Shown piece after piece: positions 1 through 13,915 of a DNA stretch of 45,000 bases. Made by a program: the position numbers and the translations under genes. The notes beneath the pieces are model-generated. The model was not told the origin of the DNA. It ran no database searches and worked only from the letters and a program-made list of their open reading frames with translations. Every line of letters begins with the position of its first letter. Within the stretch, counting starts at the first letter, position 1. The DNA comes from Chrysomallon squamiferum (taxonomy: Eukaryota; Mollusca; Gastropoda; Neomphalida; Peltospiridae), in the NCBI GenBank assembly GCA_012295275.1, contig CM022674.1, positions 1,753,242 to 1,798,241 of the forward strand. The letters run 5' to 3'.

Positions 1-17
1 TCCTAAGCTCTCTACAG

Positions 18-185
18 GTACCGCCTCTGGACACCATAAACGTTTCAGCAATCAGCTATCCCATCATTCAGATCGGCAAAAATGACCCGGGGTCAGAGGT
101 GAAATGTGAAAAACTGCTGAAAGTAAAACTGCCTGGTATCTGTAGAAGATTGCCGTCTGCTTCAGACGTAGTCGTAGCTGAGTGA
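18..185 (+). CDS. Probable 3'-terminal coding exon of an unidentified gene (partial)
   Basis: The frame read from base 18 stays open for 55 codons and ends at TGA 183-185. It is also open back to base 3, so the exon may begin at the window edge. A plausible acceptor (pyrimidine-rich, ending TCTACAG) sits just before base 18. Composition is balanced and coding-like, unlike the AT-rich sequence after the stop; the product includes VPPLDTINVSAIS near its start, IIQIGKNDPGSEVK in the middle and PSASDVVVAE at the C-terminus. I do not recognise the family. There is no clear membrane segment or signal. The transcript would run left to right and enter the repeat-rich DNA beyond 230 as 3' UTR. A chance open frame is possible; the rest of the gene lies outside the window. 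Confidence 0.4.
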   Translation, partial: VPPLDTINVSAISYPIIQIGKNDPGSEVKCEKLLKVKLPGICRRLPSASDVVVAE

Positions 186-220
186 AAAACTACGTCTCTG
201 AGTACAAGTTTTTCACTCAG
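178..220. other. Perfect 14-bp inverted repeat (stem-loop) over the stop codon
   Basis: CTGAGTGAAAAACT (178-191) is exactly complementary to AGTTTTTCACTCAG (207-220), with a 15-base spacer. The stop codon of the candidate exon lies inside the left arm. A second pair, AGACGTAGT upstream and ACTACGTCT at 189-197, overlaps the left arm, so two mutually exclusive hairpins could form in RNA. It does not resemble the histone 3' stem-loop. Confidence 0.7.
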
Positions 221-233
221 AAGGCCAAATTCA

Positions 234-234
<1 letters not shown>

Positions 235-290
<56 letters not shown>

Positions 291-298
291 TAATAATA
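235..298. repeat. (AAT)n microsatellite
   Basis: Nearly pure trinucleotide run directly after the stem-loop. Confidence 0.95.
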
Positions 299-299
299 G

Positions 300-1390
300 T
301 AACTTAGTCAAAATCTGGGCCTGCTTAGTTAATCTGTATTGCATAATACGGTCAGGTTAAGTTTTATAGATCACGTTTTCAGTTACTTGCGTAGGTCATC
401 ACTCATTTAAGTCGTTGAAGAATAGGTCATTACGTTAGCCTTTACCATATGGGTCACTTAGTTAATGAACAAATCGCTTAGTTAACCTCAAAAAAAAAAA
501 AAAAAAAACACTGATCTTTTCGCTATCCTTTAGCATGGTTTTTATAGTCCTAACTGAGCTTTCCTGTACAAGTCGCTTAGTTGACCTTTACGATAGAGGT
601 CATTAGGTTATGAATTAATGGGTTACGCAGTTATTTAAATAATAACTCGTCAAGCAGCTTAGTTAAATACATCTCTGAATGTCGCTAATTCTTTTGTAAA
701 TGAGTTACAATCTGCATGTCTACGTGTATGTTCCTTAGGTCACATAACAGAGGCGGTATTTCGTTAATCACTTAGTCATATGAAACTGCATAGGCCACGT
801 GATCACACAATCAAACAATACGTCATAGTCGACGATGACGTCACAAGAATTTAAAACAATTTACTTATGACTACATAATAACGTAAGCGTTGATCAGCAT
901 ACAAATAATTTACGTTATTTCATTATTGGATTAAATGTTGTACGTAGAAAAGTAAAAATCGATTAGTAACTAAAGAGATAATTAACAGATAAGTAAATTA
1001 AACTCTACTGCTTATATTATTTATTGTGGCTTTGTTAGTTAAATCCTTTATTGATCATTTGGTTAAAAACAACAACAACAACAAAAAAAACTTAGGTCAA
1101 TAAATTAAATGAAAAAAATGTTCGTCAGTTGGTTAAATAATATTTAATATATCGGTCATAAAATGATACATAGTAGATTGGCTAATTAATCTATACTTCA
1201 CTGATCAGTTGATTAAATAACACATATTGTATAGGTCATTGAGTGATACAACATAGGTCAATTAACTGATCTATACGTCGTTCAGAATTCGGTTAAATAA
1301 ACTTTAACGGATAGGTCATTAAAATATACAACGCAGATCAGATAATGGTTAAACTGATATACAATTAAACTGTGTTTATTAATTAATTAA
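300..1390. repeat. Degenerate ~80-bp tandem repeat rich in AGGTCA and GGTTAAATAA
   Basis: The word ATAGGTCATT or a close variant recurs at 1151, 1231 and 1311, exactly 80 bases apart. GGTTAAATAA or GATTAAATAA recurs at 1131, 1211 and 1291, also 80 apart. More diverged copies reach back to about 390 (AGGTCA near 393, 423, 596, 735, 1093, 1254). The units are too diverged to be a recent satellite. No open reading frame of note. A poly-A run lies at 490-508. Confidence 0.75.
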
Positions 1391-2122
1391 TTCTTCAAAA
1401 CGATACTTCATTAGGTACTCGATAAACCGAATTATGTTGAAGATATTTTCAAACCAGCAGTCTCTTCAGTTCTGATGATACATTTCGTCATATGGAAAAG
1501 TTGTCTAGTGTTTTATTCATTCAATTGCTTCAACGAAACAAAACAACGCAAAAACCACGGTTCATGAATCAAAACACGGAAATCATGAATTTCTGACGTC
1601 AAGACAAACACTAATGAAATACGTGCTTGATAATTAGATAAAAACAAAAACACATAAATAAATAAATAAATAAACAGACAAATAAATAAATAAATAAATA
1701 CCATCAGGGACAAACAACAGCCAAAGGAATAAATTAAAAAAAAAAAAAAAAACGATAAGAAAAAAAACGATAGAGAGAAAAAAACGAATAGCAACAACAA
1801 CAATAAAAACAGCAACAATAACAATGACGACGACAACTACAACAAAATAACAACATTCTTCGCCACATCAGTGATAACAACGATTACAATACAGTAGCGT
1901 TAATTCAGCAACATTAACTGCTGCTGCTACTATTACTATTACTACTACTACTCATAATAATAACAACAACAACAACAATAATAACAACTACGACGACGAC
2001 GAATACTAATAATGATGATAATATAACAACAAGAACAGTACGAGTTATGATGACGACATAGATAACAACAACAAACAGAGAAAAAAAAAGGAAATAAGAA
2101 CCATAGCTACTATAAGAACAAC

Positions 2123-2164
<42 letters not shown>

Positions 2165-2300
2165 TATCATCATCAGATTAAATCACACCAAATCCGCTAA
2201 AACTTGGTTAAATAAATAATTTACTTAAAGAACTTATCTTAAACCAAACTAAAAAAATTAAAAATATAAAGAGTTCAAAAAAAAAAAAAAAAAATCCACA
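1391..2300. repeat. Gene-free AT/CAA-rich stretch with imperfect microsatellites
   Basis: Holds imperfect (AAAT)n (1655-1700), (AAC)n/(ACG)n/(ACT)n trinucleotides (1790-2060) and a clean (CAT)n tract at 2125-2175. One TGACGTCA lies at 1594-1601. The long open frame on the minus strand here is low-complexity Leu/Phe and I do not call it. Confidence 0.8.
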
Positions 2301-2676
2301 TTTCTAATCACAAAACACTTCTTTTACAAATCCTAAAGTAAACAACGAAGGCACTTTTGGCGACGAGTGACGTCATAAATGTCGGGACGCGTGGTTATTA
2401 ATACCGTTTTAAAATGACGTCATTAAGCTGTGGTAACCTGGATACGAAGAGGTCTGGGAGTAAAAACGAAACGAAACAAAACAAAAAAAGTCGCGGGTGG
2501 TTTTGGGATCGGGAAGGGTCAGCAGTGATGAAAATAGCCGACTCAACAAACGTTTCTCAGATAACCAACAAACCCAGGTATTCGGTGAGTGCACCGCGGT
2601 ACACGGTGGCCTACAATTGTTCGTTATACGTATCAGCTATCAGAGGGCATCCCATTTTTTTACCCTGAACGAGGAC

Positions 2677-2690
<14 letters not shown>
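2301..2690. promoter_or_regulatory. Unique segment with two CRE/ATF palindromes
   Basis: Moderately CpG-containing unique DNA between repeats. TGACGTCA occurs at 2368-2375 and again at 2415-2422, 47 bases apart. No convincing exon. Assignment as regulatory is inference from the paired sites only. Confidence 0.35.

Positions 2691-2761
<71 letters not shown>
2691..2761. repeat. (GA)n microsatellite
   Basis: Pure purine dinucleotide run of about 70 bases, followed by a poly-A run. Confidence 0.97.
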
Positions 2762-2765
<4 letters not shown>

Positions 2766-3264
2766 CAAATAAAAAAAAAAAAAATTTTTCTGTTGTTCTT
2801 TTAGACATTATTAATTTTTTTTCTCGGTTTAATATGCATTTTTCGTGCATTTTTCATGCATATTCCGTCGTCAGAATATGTAATCTCTTTCTATTTCTCT
2901 ATTTCTCTGTCCGACTGTCTGTCTATCTGTATATCTTTATATCTCTTTTTGTTTTATCTGTCTCCGTCATTCGTTTATACTTTCTTTCCATTTCTGTGAC
3001 ATTTCTTTCTGATATACTTTCTCTTTTTCTCTCGGAAACACATACGCACAGACGCACAAACGCACGCACACAAACTTCACAGATAAACATACAAATATGA
3101 AAAGAAAAATCTGCATAAATGAACAGAAATAAAAAAAAAAAAAAAAATAAAATAAATAAAATAAATAAATAAACAATAAACAATAAACAAACAAACAAAC
3201 AAACAAACGTACAAATAAATAAATAAACAAATAAATAAATAAACAAATAAACAAATAAAACAAA

Positions 3265-3303
<39 letters not shown>

Positions 3304-3330
3304 ACAAATAAAATAAATAAACATTGAACT
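2762..3330. repeat. CT-rich then (AAAT/AAAC)n tetranucleotide region
   Basis: 2880-3100 is pyrimidine-rich low-complexity DNA. 3117-3323 is an imperfect AAAT/AAAC array. Open frames here are low-complexity on both strands and not genes. Confidence 0.85.
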
Positions 3331-3757
3331 ATTTCTTAATTCACCTAAGAGATCAATTTCAAGCAGTAAATATATATTTATTTTTTTTCGGAAACCAGAA
3401 GCTAGAAAAGAAACACAATATTTTTTCTCGTGATGATTTTGGATTGGTCGAAACCTTCCCCATCAGAAATTTGATACCTTAATACCAGAAGAAATCTCTG
3501 TGCCGTTTAATATAACGTTCGGTTTCGAATACGAGAATACATCGATATCAAAACGTTAGTAGAAGATATTGTTTCATTGCGGGTTAGTTTTGAATGATGT
3601 CTGAAGGTCTACCGGTCACGTGATATCGTAATTAAATTCTTACTATTAAAGCCGGCTTACAAACAGTTTGCAGTTTGACTGGTTGGATTAAGATATTTGT
3701 CAGTCTGTGTTCAAACATCGTCCTGAGACTCGATGTGTGGAAATAATGTATATGGTT
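3331..3757. other. Unique AT-rich DNA, no supported gene
   Basis: A short plus-strand open stretch (about 3432-3555) has mixed composition but no clear splice signals. A CACGTG-type E-box lies near 3617. Confidence 0.5.
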
Positions 3758-3777
3758 TGATGATGATAATAATAATA

Positions 3778-3857
<80 letters not shown>

Positions 3858-3926
3858 AATAATAATAAGACGAAGAAGAAGAAAAGTAGATTAAGAACTG
3901 AGCATTATTATTATTATTATTATTAT

Positions 3927-3982
<56 letters not shown>

Positions 3983-4039
3983 ATTTATCTATTTATCATA
4001 TCTTCTATCTATCTGTCTATCTATCTATCTGTCTATCTC

Positions 4040-4131
<92 letters not shown>

Positions 4132-4135
4132 CCGG
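3758..4135. repeat. Compound microsatellite (GAT)n-(TTA)n-(CTA)n-(CTAT)n-(CTGT)n
   Basis: Successive nearly pure blocks: (GAT)n about 3774-3860, (TTA)n 3905-3926, (CTA)n 3927-3980, (CTAT)n 4010-4100, (CTGT)n 4098-4123. The motif shifts by one base at each junction, as expected for stepwise slippage and point mutation. Confidence 0.95.
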
Positions 4136-4789
4136 TCTGTCGTTTTCGTTGTCTATCACACTCTCTTTCTTTGTTTCTTTCTTGCTTTCTTTCAGTTTTA
4201 TACATCTATTGACATTTTTTTGTATATTTTTATTTTTATGTTTTTGAGTTCATGTTAAAACACTAAAAATTGTTACGTCTGCAGATGTCAGTTAATCTGC
4301 TGCGCACGCATAAATAAAATATGATTTCCGGTGCAAAAGAAAACGTTATTGCTAGTAAAAATGTTTAATTATGTCGCAAAATATAAACATTTTCAAAACC
4401 AAGTTTTTTTTCATTTTTTAACAGTTAATATATTACTGGGCAACTTATTTTGTACAATACTCACGAACAAGCAGTCTACTAAAAGAAAGTATTGTGATTT
4501 GTAAATACAGGCAAACAAAACGAACACTTTGCTTAAACACATAATAATTATCAAGAATCATTAATTTCTAAACGTATTAAAACGAAACAACGTGCAAGCA
4601 GATACAAATTAAAAACTGAAAATAAGCTGTGCAAAACGTTCACACATATTTTGCATCACGCGAAGATAACTCTTTGAGAGTCTATATCTGACCCAACCAG
4701 TGTTAAAAAAATGAATTATCAAAGAATATGGTAATATTTTATTTTTTTACTGTTTTGGGGAAGGTGTATTTATAATATACTTTATCGCT
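4136..4789. other. Unique AT-rich DNA, nothing recognised
   Basis: No open frame with coding character, no splice-flanked exon and no repeat of note on either strand. Confidence 0.5.
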
Positions 4790-5310
4790 AATTTACCTTG
4801 ACCACAAAACTAAACCAGTAGTCTAAATAAAGTAGGACTACGGGACCATACTTCTTTAATAGCATAAACGAAGGGACCAGTCCTAAAAACCAAGATAAAC
4901 TAGGACCGTACAACCAAACATTTAAATAAGAAGAAACCAGGGAAAATAAGAAAAACTAGGACGTCGGACAATATTGTCGAAAATCATGAAAAATTGGGAC
5001 CAGAGGACCAAAACATCTAAATAAAGGTAAGCCAAGACAATACATGACAATACATCTAGACCAGAACTGCCTATTCCACAGGTTAACTAGGACTAGGACA
5101 CATGACAACATATCTAAAACAAACAAGGACCCCTAGAACCATATATTTCAGACTAGACAAATCAGGACCACAGGACCAGTATCTAAAAACAAAATGGTTA
5201 ACACAGCACAACGTACATGAAATGAATGAGTGCAATACAGGACCACAGGACCATAGGAGCACAGGACCACCAGGACCACAGGACCACCAGAACACAGAAC
5301 CACTGATTTA
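4790..5310. repeat. Degenerate GGACCA minisatellite
   Basis: Words such as CTAGGACC, GGGACCAGAGGACCA and AACATCTAAATAAAG recur at irregular intervals of about 50-65 bases. From about 5238 the array collapses into a short-period GGACCA(C/CA) repeat up to 5301. Small open frames on both strands are products of the repeat. Confidence 0.7.
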
Positions 5311-6188
<878 letters not shown>

Positions 6189-6690
6189 GAAAATCAAGAT
6201 AAGCCGATATCACAGATAGCTGAATTGCTCCCACTGGATACGAAGATAAAATTTGTTTTACACAAATAATAAATGAACCAAATACAAATACACTAAGACA
6301 CATGACTGTGACACAGCCAGATACATTAAATAAAATAACACACACGAATCTCTACTTGTGTTGTTTGTAACATTGCAATGATTTGTTATAACGTAGTTTC
6401 GTTTTCACTTTCGTCTAGACGTCAAAGGTTAGATATAAACAAACAGTTTTATATATAAATAAATAAAAAGTATTAGTTTTTTGTCCTGAAAATAAAACAA
6501 GTAAATAGAATACACAAGCGACTGATTACCCGTAGAGCAGATTTTTCGCTTCAGAAATCCCGTCTAAATGACGTTTGCATGTTTTTAAAAACGCGAGTGT
6601 CGATAATAATAATAATAACGAAAACACAACACAACCAAAAAAAAAAAAATAAAATAACAACACAGCGTCTAAAATAAAATAAAACAAACT
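6189..6690. other. Unique AT-rich DNA, no supported gene
   Basis: If the candidate minus-strand exon at 6697-6776 is real, this is the beginning of its first intron. Confidence 0.45.
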
Positions 6691-6696
6691 ACTCAC

Positions 6697-6776
6697 GACG
6701 TTGTTGGCGACACGGGTGCCGTCGTCACTGCACCTCCGGTGGGGACCAACGCCGTCAGTTCGTTCAGCAGATGCAT
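6697..6776 (-). CDS. Candidate first coding exon of an unidentified minus-strand gene
   Basis: On the minus strand an ATG (6776-6774) opens 26 codons, starting MHLLNELTALVPTGG and ending in a Thr/Pro/Ser-rich stretch. A strong donor (TC|GTGAGT) follows at 6696. GC and CpG content is far above the flanks. Upstream is either 5' UTR or, if TTCTCTCAG ending at 6791 is used as acceptor, an internal exon starting at 6790 and reading SKRN before the Met. The protein family is not recognised; a faint resemblance of the NELTALVP stretch to bHLH helix 2 is too short to rely on. Transcription would leave through a large intron toward the left edge, antisense to the gene ending at 185. Confidence 0.35.
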
Positions 6777-6839
6777 ATTCCTTTTGCTGGCTGAGAGAAG
6801 AACACGCGAGCAAGGAAGAGACAGACAGACAGAGAGAGA

Positions 6840-7110
6840 AGACACACTCACACACACTGTGTGGCAAAACCCCGCGTGACAGCTCGAGCCTCGAGCGTGC
6901 CTCAGCGTGTCACGTGACCGAGAACTTGCCGCTGGCGATTCAGTGTCAGATCTGTACGACAGCGGGCCGGGACGAGATATGTCGTATACTTTACTTTACT
7001 TTACTTACTCGCGAACTTGAGTCCCGTTAGTGAAAACATCACAATACTTTTAACGTCAAACTTGGCGAACCGCGATAAGTGCCGTGTCTATGACGTCACA
7101 GATGTAACGT
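6840..7110 (-). promoter_or_regulatory. CpG-rich promoter-like segment with GTCACGTGAC and a CRE
   Basis: Sits immediately upstream (minus sense) of the candidate exon. Contains the 10-bp palindrome GTCACGTGAC (6909-6918, a USF/MITF-type E-box), paired CTCGAG words near 6882-6895, and TGACGTCA at 7091-7098. CpG density is clearly higher than in the surrounding kilobases. Promoter function is inference. Confidence 0.4.
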
Positions 7111-7195
7111 CATATTGACTATGCTGAGTGCTGTCCTTAAGTTCTATTACATATAGGCAACTCAGTTTTTAAACTGTAATATTGCACCTAAAATC

Positions 7196-7236
<41 letters not shown>

Positions 7237-7357
7237 AGTATTTATTCTTAAATTATAATAATAACAACAACAATGTATATGCTATTAAATGCCTCACATC
7301 CAATATCTAATGATAGAAAATTATTCAGTCTACTGCAAATGGAATAATTAAATAAAG

Positions 7358-7445
<88 letters not shown>
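7111..7445. repeat. (TA)n and (TTA)n microsatellites
   Basis: (TA)n at 7199-7232 and a clean (TTA)n run at 7358-7444, separated by AT-rich unique DNA. Confidence 0.92.
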
Positions 7446-7907
7446 TAAATTATCCTCATCATTACTATTATTATAACTTATATCCACAAATAAACAGGAA
7501 AACAAAAAGTAATGATTTGAAGAAAATTTAGAATAGCCTAAACGTTTTGAGTTATGGAAATAACATTTAATTAATGACGTAAATAATATTATGACGTATG
7601 CATTTTTTTTTATTTCCTTCAATATTACACTCCTTTCTTCCTTCATTCTGCCTATCCTCTTTTCCTTTATTCCTATTGTTTTAACTAAATACTGATGCCG
7701 TCTGCCTTTTTAATAGAAGGAACTGTGACTGGATTAAATGAACAAAACAAATAAATAAAATATATTAAACAAAATAATAATAATAAATTAAGATAAAAGC
7801 AAATGAATTAAGGAAAGTAGAACAATCTAAAAACGAAATGTTGATGCGGGTTATAATAAAGAAGAAGATTATGATGATGATGACGATGATGATGATATAG
7901 ATGACAC

Positions 7908-7959
<52 letters not shown>

Positions 7960-8160
7960 GATAAAGAAATCGTTGTTGCCATAATTACAGCTGTCATAAC
8001 GTCTTTTATTTATTCATTCATTGATTTAGTCTTTCTCTCTTTCATTCATTCATTTATTCATGCTTTCGTTCACTTTTTAAACAAATTAACTCACTCATTC
8101 TTTCATTCATTCATTCCTTCTTTCCTTTACTTTTTTTTTATTCATCTAAATACTTCTATC
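7446..8160. repeat. AT-rich DNA with (AAT)n and (CATT)n; no gene
   Basis: (AAT)n at 7909-7959 follows a short GAT block; 8010-8130 has loose CATT/TTCA tetranucleotide repetition. The minus-strand frame through the (TTA)n tract is an Asn homopolymer artefact. Confidence 0.8.
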
Positions 8161-8622
8161 ATTCTAACACTGTTAGTCTGATACGATCCGACGACCTTCC
8201 CTGTTTTAACAACCCAGCGCCAGCTGGTGTAAAGAGGCAGCAGTCTCTTTCTCGTTTTCAAACAACAGAGATTAAAATCAGTTTGAGTGTGATTCCAAAT
8301 TTTAACACAACAGCTCTAACCAGCCGACAGTACACTGTCAGATTTATTGTCGAGGTGAGAAATTCAGGTGATTGTGAAATTTCACAACAAGAATTTTTCA
8401 GTTCTGTTTTTCTTTCGTAATCAAGGGAGACAAACACGTACTCGGCTTTTGAAAGATGAAAAGATGAAATCGCGTCGTTAAAAACGCATCCAGTACATTT
8501 GTTGTTTTTGTTGGTTTTGTTTGTTTGTTTGTTCTTTTATTGTTTTTTTATTGGTTATTTTTTATGTCATTGCTGGTATTGTTGTTGTTTTAAATTTTTC
8601 GTATTTATTTATTTATTTTTAT
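8161..8622. other. Unique DNA, no supported gene
   Basis: Balanced composition between 8170 and 8480 without an exon I can define; then T-rich sequence. Confidence 0.45.
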
Positions 8623-8668
8623 AATAATAAAATAATAATAATAATAATTATTATTATTATTATTATTA

Positions 8669-8707
<39 letters not shown>

Positions 8708-8830
8708 TACTATTACTATTGTTATTATTTTTATTTATTTATTTACTTATTTTTATTTTATTTTATTTTGTTTTATTTTATTTCATTTTTTATTAATTTT
8801 TTTTTTTACTCTTTTTATTTTGTTATTTAT
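8623..8830. repeat. (AAT)n meeting (ATT)n head-on, then T-rich
   Basis: An (AAT)n run turns into (ATT)n near 8647, giving a hairpin-forming inverted microsatellite, followed by TTTA/TTTTA low-complexity sequence. Confidence 0.9.
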
Positions 8831-10880
<2,050 letters not shown>

Positions 10881-11475
10881 CAAACACACATAAATATATA
10901 TACTTTGGGGTTTTTTAAAGTATTTTTCTTTTTCATTATATTTTCCATCTTCTTTGTTTCTGCTTTTTTATGTGCAAGAGCCCATTTTTCATATAAATAA
11001 GTTACAGAATAAACAAATAAATAAATATAATAAATAAATAATATTAAAACAATCTTTTAAAAAAAAAAAAAAAAAAAAAAATTATTCCGTTCAATGACCC
11101 GCCATTTTATTGTCGTCTGCATAATTAAGCGGCGTATGCGCAGACACTGAAACACGCTTTTGGTAATAAAACACGTCAACGTGGCGGTGTGAAGACGTCA
11201 CTCAAAAATGACGTTGTCTACGGCAGAGGCATTCCACAACAACAACAACTAGGGTAATATGTTAGCAACGTGAACTTATATATAAAGACATTTCCTGAAC
11301 AGAATTAGAAACTTTTCATAATAAAAGCTAAATTTAGCTAACACTGACATTTTTAGAAGTAAAATAATTAAAGAAGGGGCAGAAACACACTTTGTTTTTA
11401 TCTATCTGTCTGACTGTCTGTCTGTCTGATTTTTTTGTGTGTCGCTGTACATTTGTTTTTGAGAAATATTTATAC

Positions 11476-11478
<3 letters not shown>
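10881..11478. other. Gene-free; CpG-containing unique patch at 11095-11240
   Basis: Poly-A at 11059-11081 is followed by a moderately CpG-containing patch holding several ACGTCA half-CREs. No splice-flanked open frame seen. Confidence 0.45.

Positions 11479-11569
<91 letters not shown>
11479..11569. repeat. (CT)n microsatellite
   Basis: About 90 bases of pure dinucleotide. Confidence 0.97.
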
Positions 11570-11572
<3 letters not shown>

Positions 11573-11770
11573 TTACCTTCTAAATGTTTGGTTGCAAATA
11601 TACAAAACATTTTCTTTCACACTCTGGCATTTGTCATAGGATGTCATTCTTTTTCCTGTGAGAAATAAAACAGAAATCATCTCTTCATGTTAGTTTATAT
11701 ATTAATATTTTATTGAGGTACGTATGCCTTTTAATCTACGTTTAATACGATAATCGATTTTAATATTATA

Positions 11771-11880
11771 ACGATTATAATATGTATCATGTGAAGTTTA
11801 TCATATCGATTATAATTTATATCGACGTGAAGTATATTGTATCGATTATCATTTACATCGATATGTCAAGTACGCAAAAT
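11771..11880. repeat. Degenerate ~35-bp tandem repeat, three copies
   Basis: Units begin at ACGATTATAA (11771), ATCGATTATA (11805) and ATCGATTATC (11841), each followed by a GTGAAGT- or GTCAAGT-like word. The spacing is 34 and 36 bases. Flanks 11570-11770 and 11881-11939 are AT-rich and gene-free. Confidence 0.6.
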
Positions 11881-11939
11881 CGACATACATTAGCTGATAA
11901 ATATTTTTAATTTTTTATAAATGAAGTAATAAAAAAAAG

Positions 11940-12058
11940 ACAGCAGCAACAACAGCAACAGCAGCAACAACTACGTCAACGACGACGGCTTTAACGTTGA
12001 CGATGATAATGATGATGATAATAATAACAATAACAATAACAACAACAACAACAACAAC

Positions 12059-12144
<86 letters not shown>

Positions 12145-12170
12145 TAATAATAATAACAATAATTATTATT
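11940..12170. repeat. Compound trinucleotide (CAG/CAA)-(GAT)-(AAC)-(AAT)n
   Basis: The largest block is (AAT)n at 12058-12140. Homopolymeric frames across it are artefacts. Confidence 0.95.
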
Positions 12171-12618
12171 TCTAGACGCACTGTATTATTTCAGCTCACC
12201 AGGCTGACAGGTGAACATTTGTGAGTAACTGTGAGTTTTACCTGTAAGTCCGACAGGTAAAGTTTTATTGTTTCAGATCTCTGACACTTTACAACTTGAT
12301 TAATTGTTTCCTTTCGCAAAAAAAAAAAAAAAAAAAAAAATAGCAACGACAACAAAACTGAATATTAAAAGTACTGTACGGACACCGAGTTCGTAAAGGG
12401 TACGTTGTAACCTCGTCACGTGACTGACTGGCTCGTGAAAGAATATTCTGGACTGAAAATAAAATCAGTGTACGTCTTAAATGACGACTACGACAACGGC
12501 ATTTCAGGAATTAACTGCACTGAATATGTGATAGCATGATGAGGGTATATAAAAAAATAATAATAAAAAAATAGAATTAATAGAAATGTCAGAAAAACAT
12601 AATGCAGGTGAATGAAGA
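12171..12618. other. Unique DNA with a small ACCTGT/ACAGGT hairpin
   Basis: TTTACCTGT and ACAGGTAAA form a 9-bp stem near 12238-12262; CAGGTG/CAGGTA are Snail/ZEB-type E-box words. Poly-A at 12320-12340. No exon seen. Confidence 0.45.
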
Positions 12619-12922
12619 AACAAACATGCATACACACCAAACTCAGACACACACAGAAACGCACACACATACACAAATGAACACATATACACACAAAAAC
12701 ACACACAAATACACACATAAACACACACACAAACACACACAAACACATACATATAGACACACAAACACTCATACACAGACACACACGAGATATATACGTT
12801 AACATCCTACGTACACAATGATATCAATAAGATCTAATTCCATGGTTGATGATTATTAACAACGAAAACACCAACATTAAAAAGATCTAATCTTCTTGAT
12901 GAGTGTGCGCGTGCATGCGATA

Positions 12923-12966
<44 letters not shown>
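12619..12966. repeat. Imperfect (CA)n tract and a downstream (GT)n tract
   Basis: ACACA-rich region 12619-12786 and a pure (GT)n at 12923-12966. Confidence 0.93.
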
Positions 12967-12971
<5 letters not shown>

Positions 12972-13407
12972 TTCTTACAAACAACTAGTTATGTTGGGAA
13001 TTTTTTCAAAACGTTCATTCATTCAGTCATTAATTCATCAGTATTAATCCATTCATTAGCATGTATAAATTAATCTTTGATTAAAAACAGACAAAATGCA
13101 TTTTCTTAAAACAAATTTTAATGTCTTTTTTTTTGTTTATTTGAAAAATTCCTGTTATTAAAGGTAACAGAATCAACAAACACACAAAAGCGTAAAAAAT
13201 CATTTTATTTCAGTTATTCCTCCAACATCCACAATTTAAAAATTTAAATATATATATTATATATATATATATATAATATGGATAAAATATTTAAATGAGC
13301 AAAGATATATACAATAAAGATATTTAAGAAACACAGTGGGCAGATATCAAGATAACATCACATATAAGGAATGGAAAATATTCTGGACAAAAAAAAAAAA
13401 AAAACCA
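12967..13407. other. AT-rich DNA with (TA)n, no gene
   Basis: Short (TA)n near 13248-13276 and poly-A at 13390-13404; otherwise nothing recognised. Confidence 0.5.
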
Positions 13408-13429
13408 TAAATAAATAAATAAAAAAAAA

Positions 13430-13476
<47 letters not shown>

Positions 13477-13515
13477 AGAAATAAAGAAATAAATAAAGAA
13501 ATAAAGAAAAAAACA
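13408..13515. repeat. (AAAT)n microsatellite
   Basis: AAAT array that drifts to AAAG-containing units at its right end. Confidence 0.95.
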
Positions 13516-13827
13516 GAAAAGAAAAAAAAAAACAGATGGCAGTTCAGATAATATACTAATGATTACACCTATTACCTGCAGTATACAAAACTTTAAATAT
13601 TTTTAATTGTACCCTTAAAGACCAGTCTGGAAATTTCTGAGTGTATTTTGTATGCTTCATCATCGATGTATTAGATTTATGAGGTTCAATAACCGTCTTG
13701 ACGGTAAATCATTTGACCCTTAAGATTTAACTAATCTGTTACCTTGTTAGATAATTAACAAATAATCTCATATACATAATGACTAGGTTGTATATCTGTT
13801 TGTACATGTGTGTGTGTGAATGTGCAT

Positions 13828-13829
<2 letters not shown>

Positions 13830-13913
<84 letters not shown>
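13830..13913. repeat. (GA)n microsatellite
   Basis: Pure dinucleotide after a short TG block. The 13516-13829 segment before it is unique and gene-free. Confidence 0.97.

Positions 13914-13915
<2 letters not shown>

Noticed and set aside
3432-3555. About 40 open codons reading IPEEISVPFNITFGFEYE
   Set aside because: Looks coding-like but has no start, acceptor or homology; a stretch this long can be open by chance.
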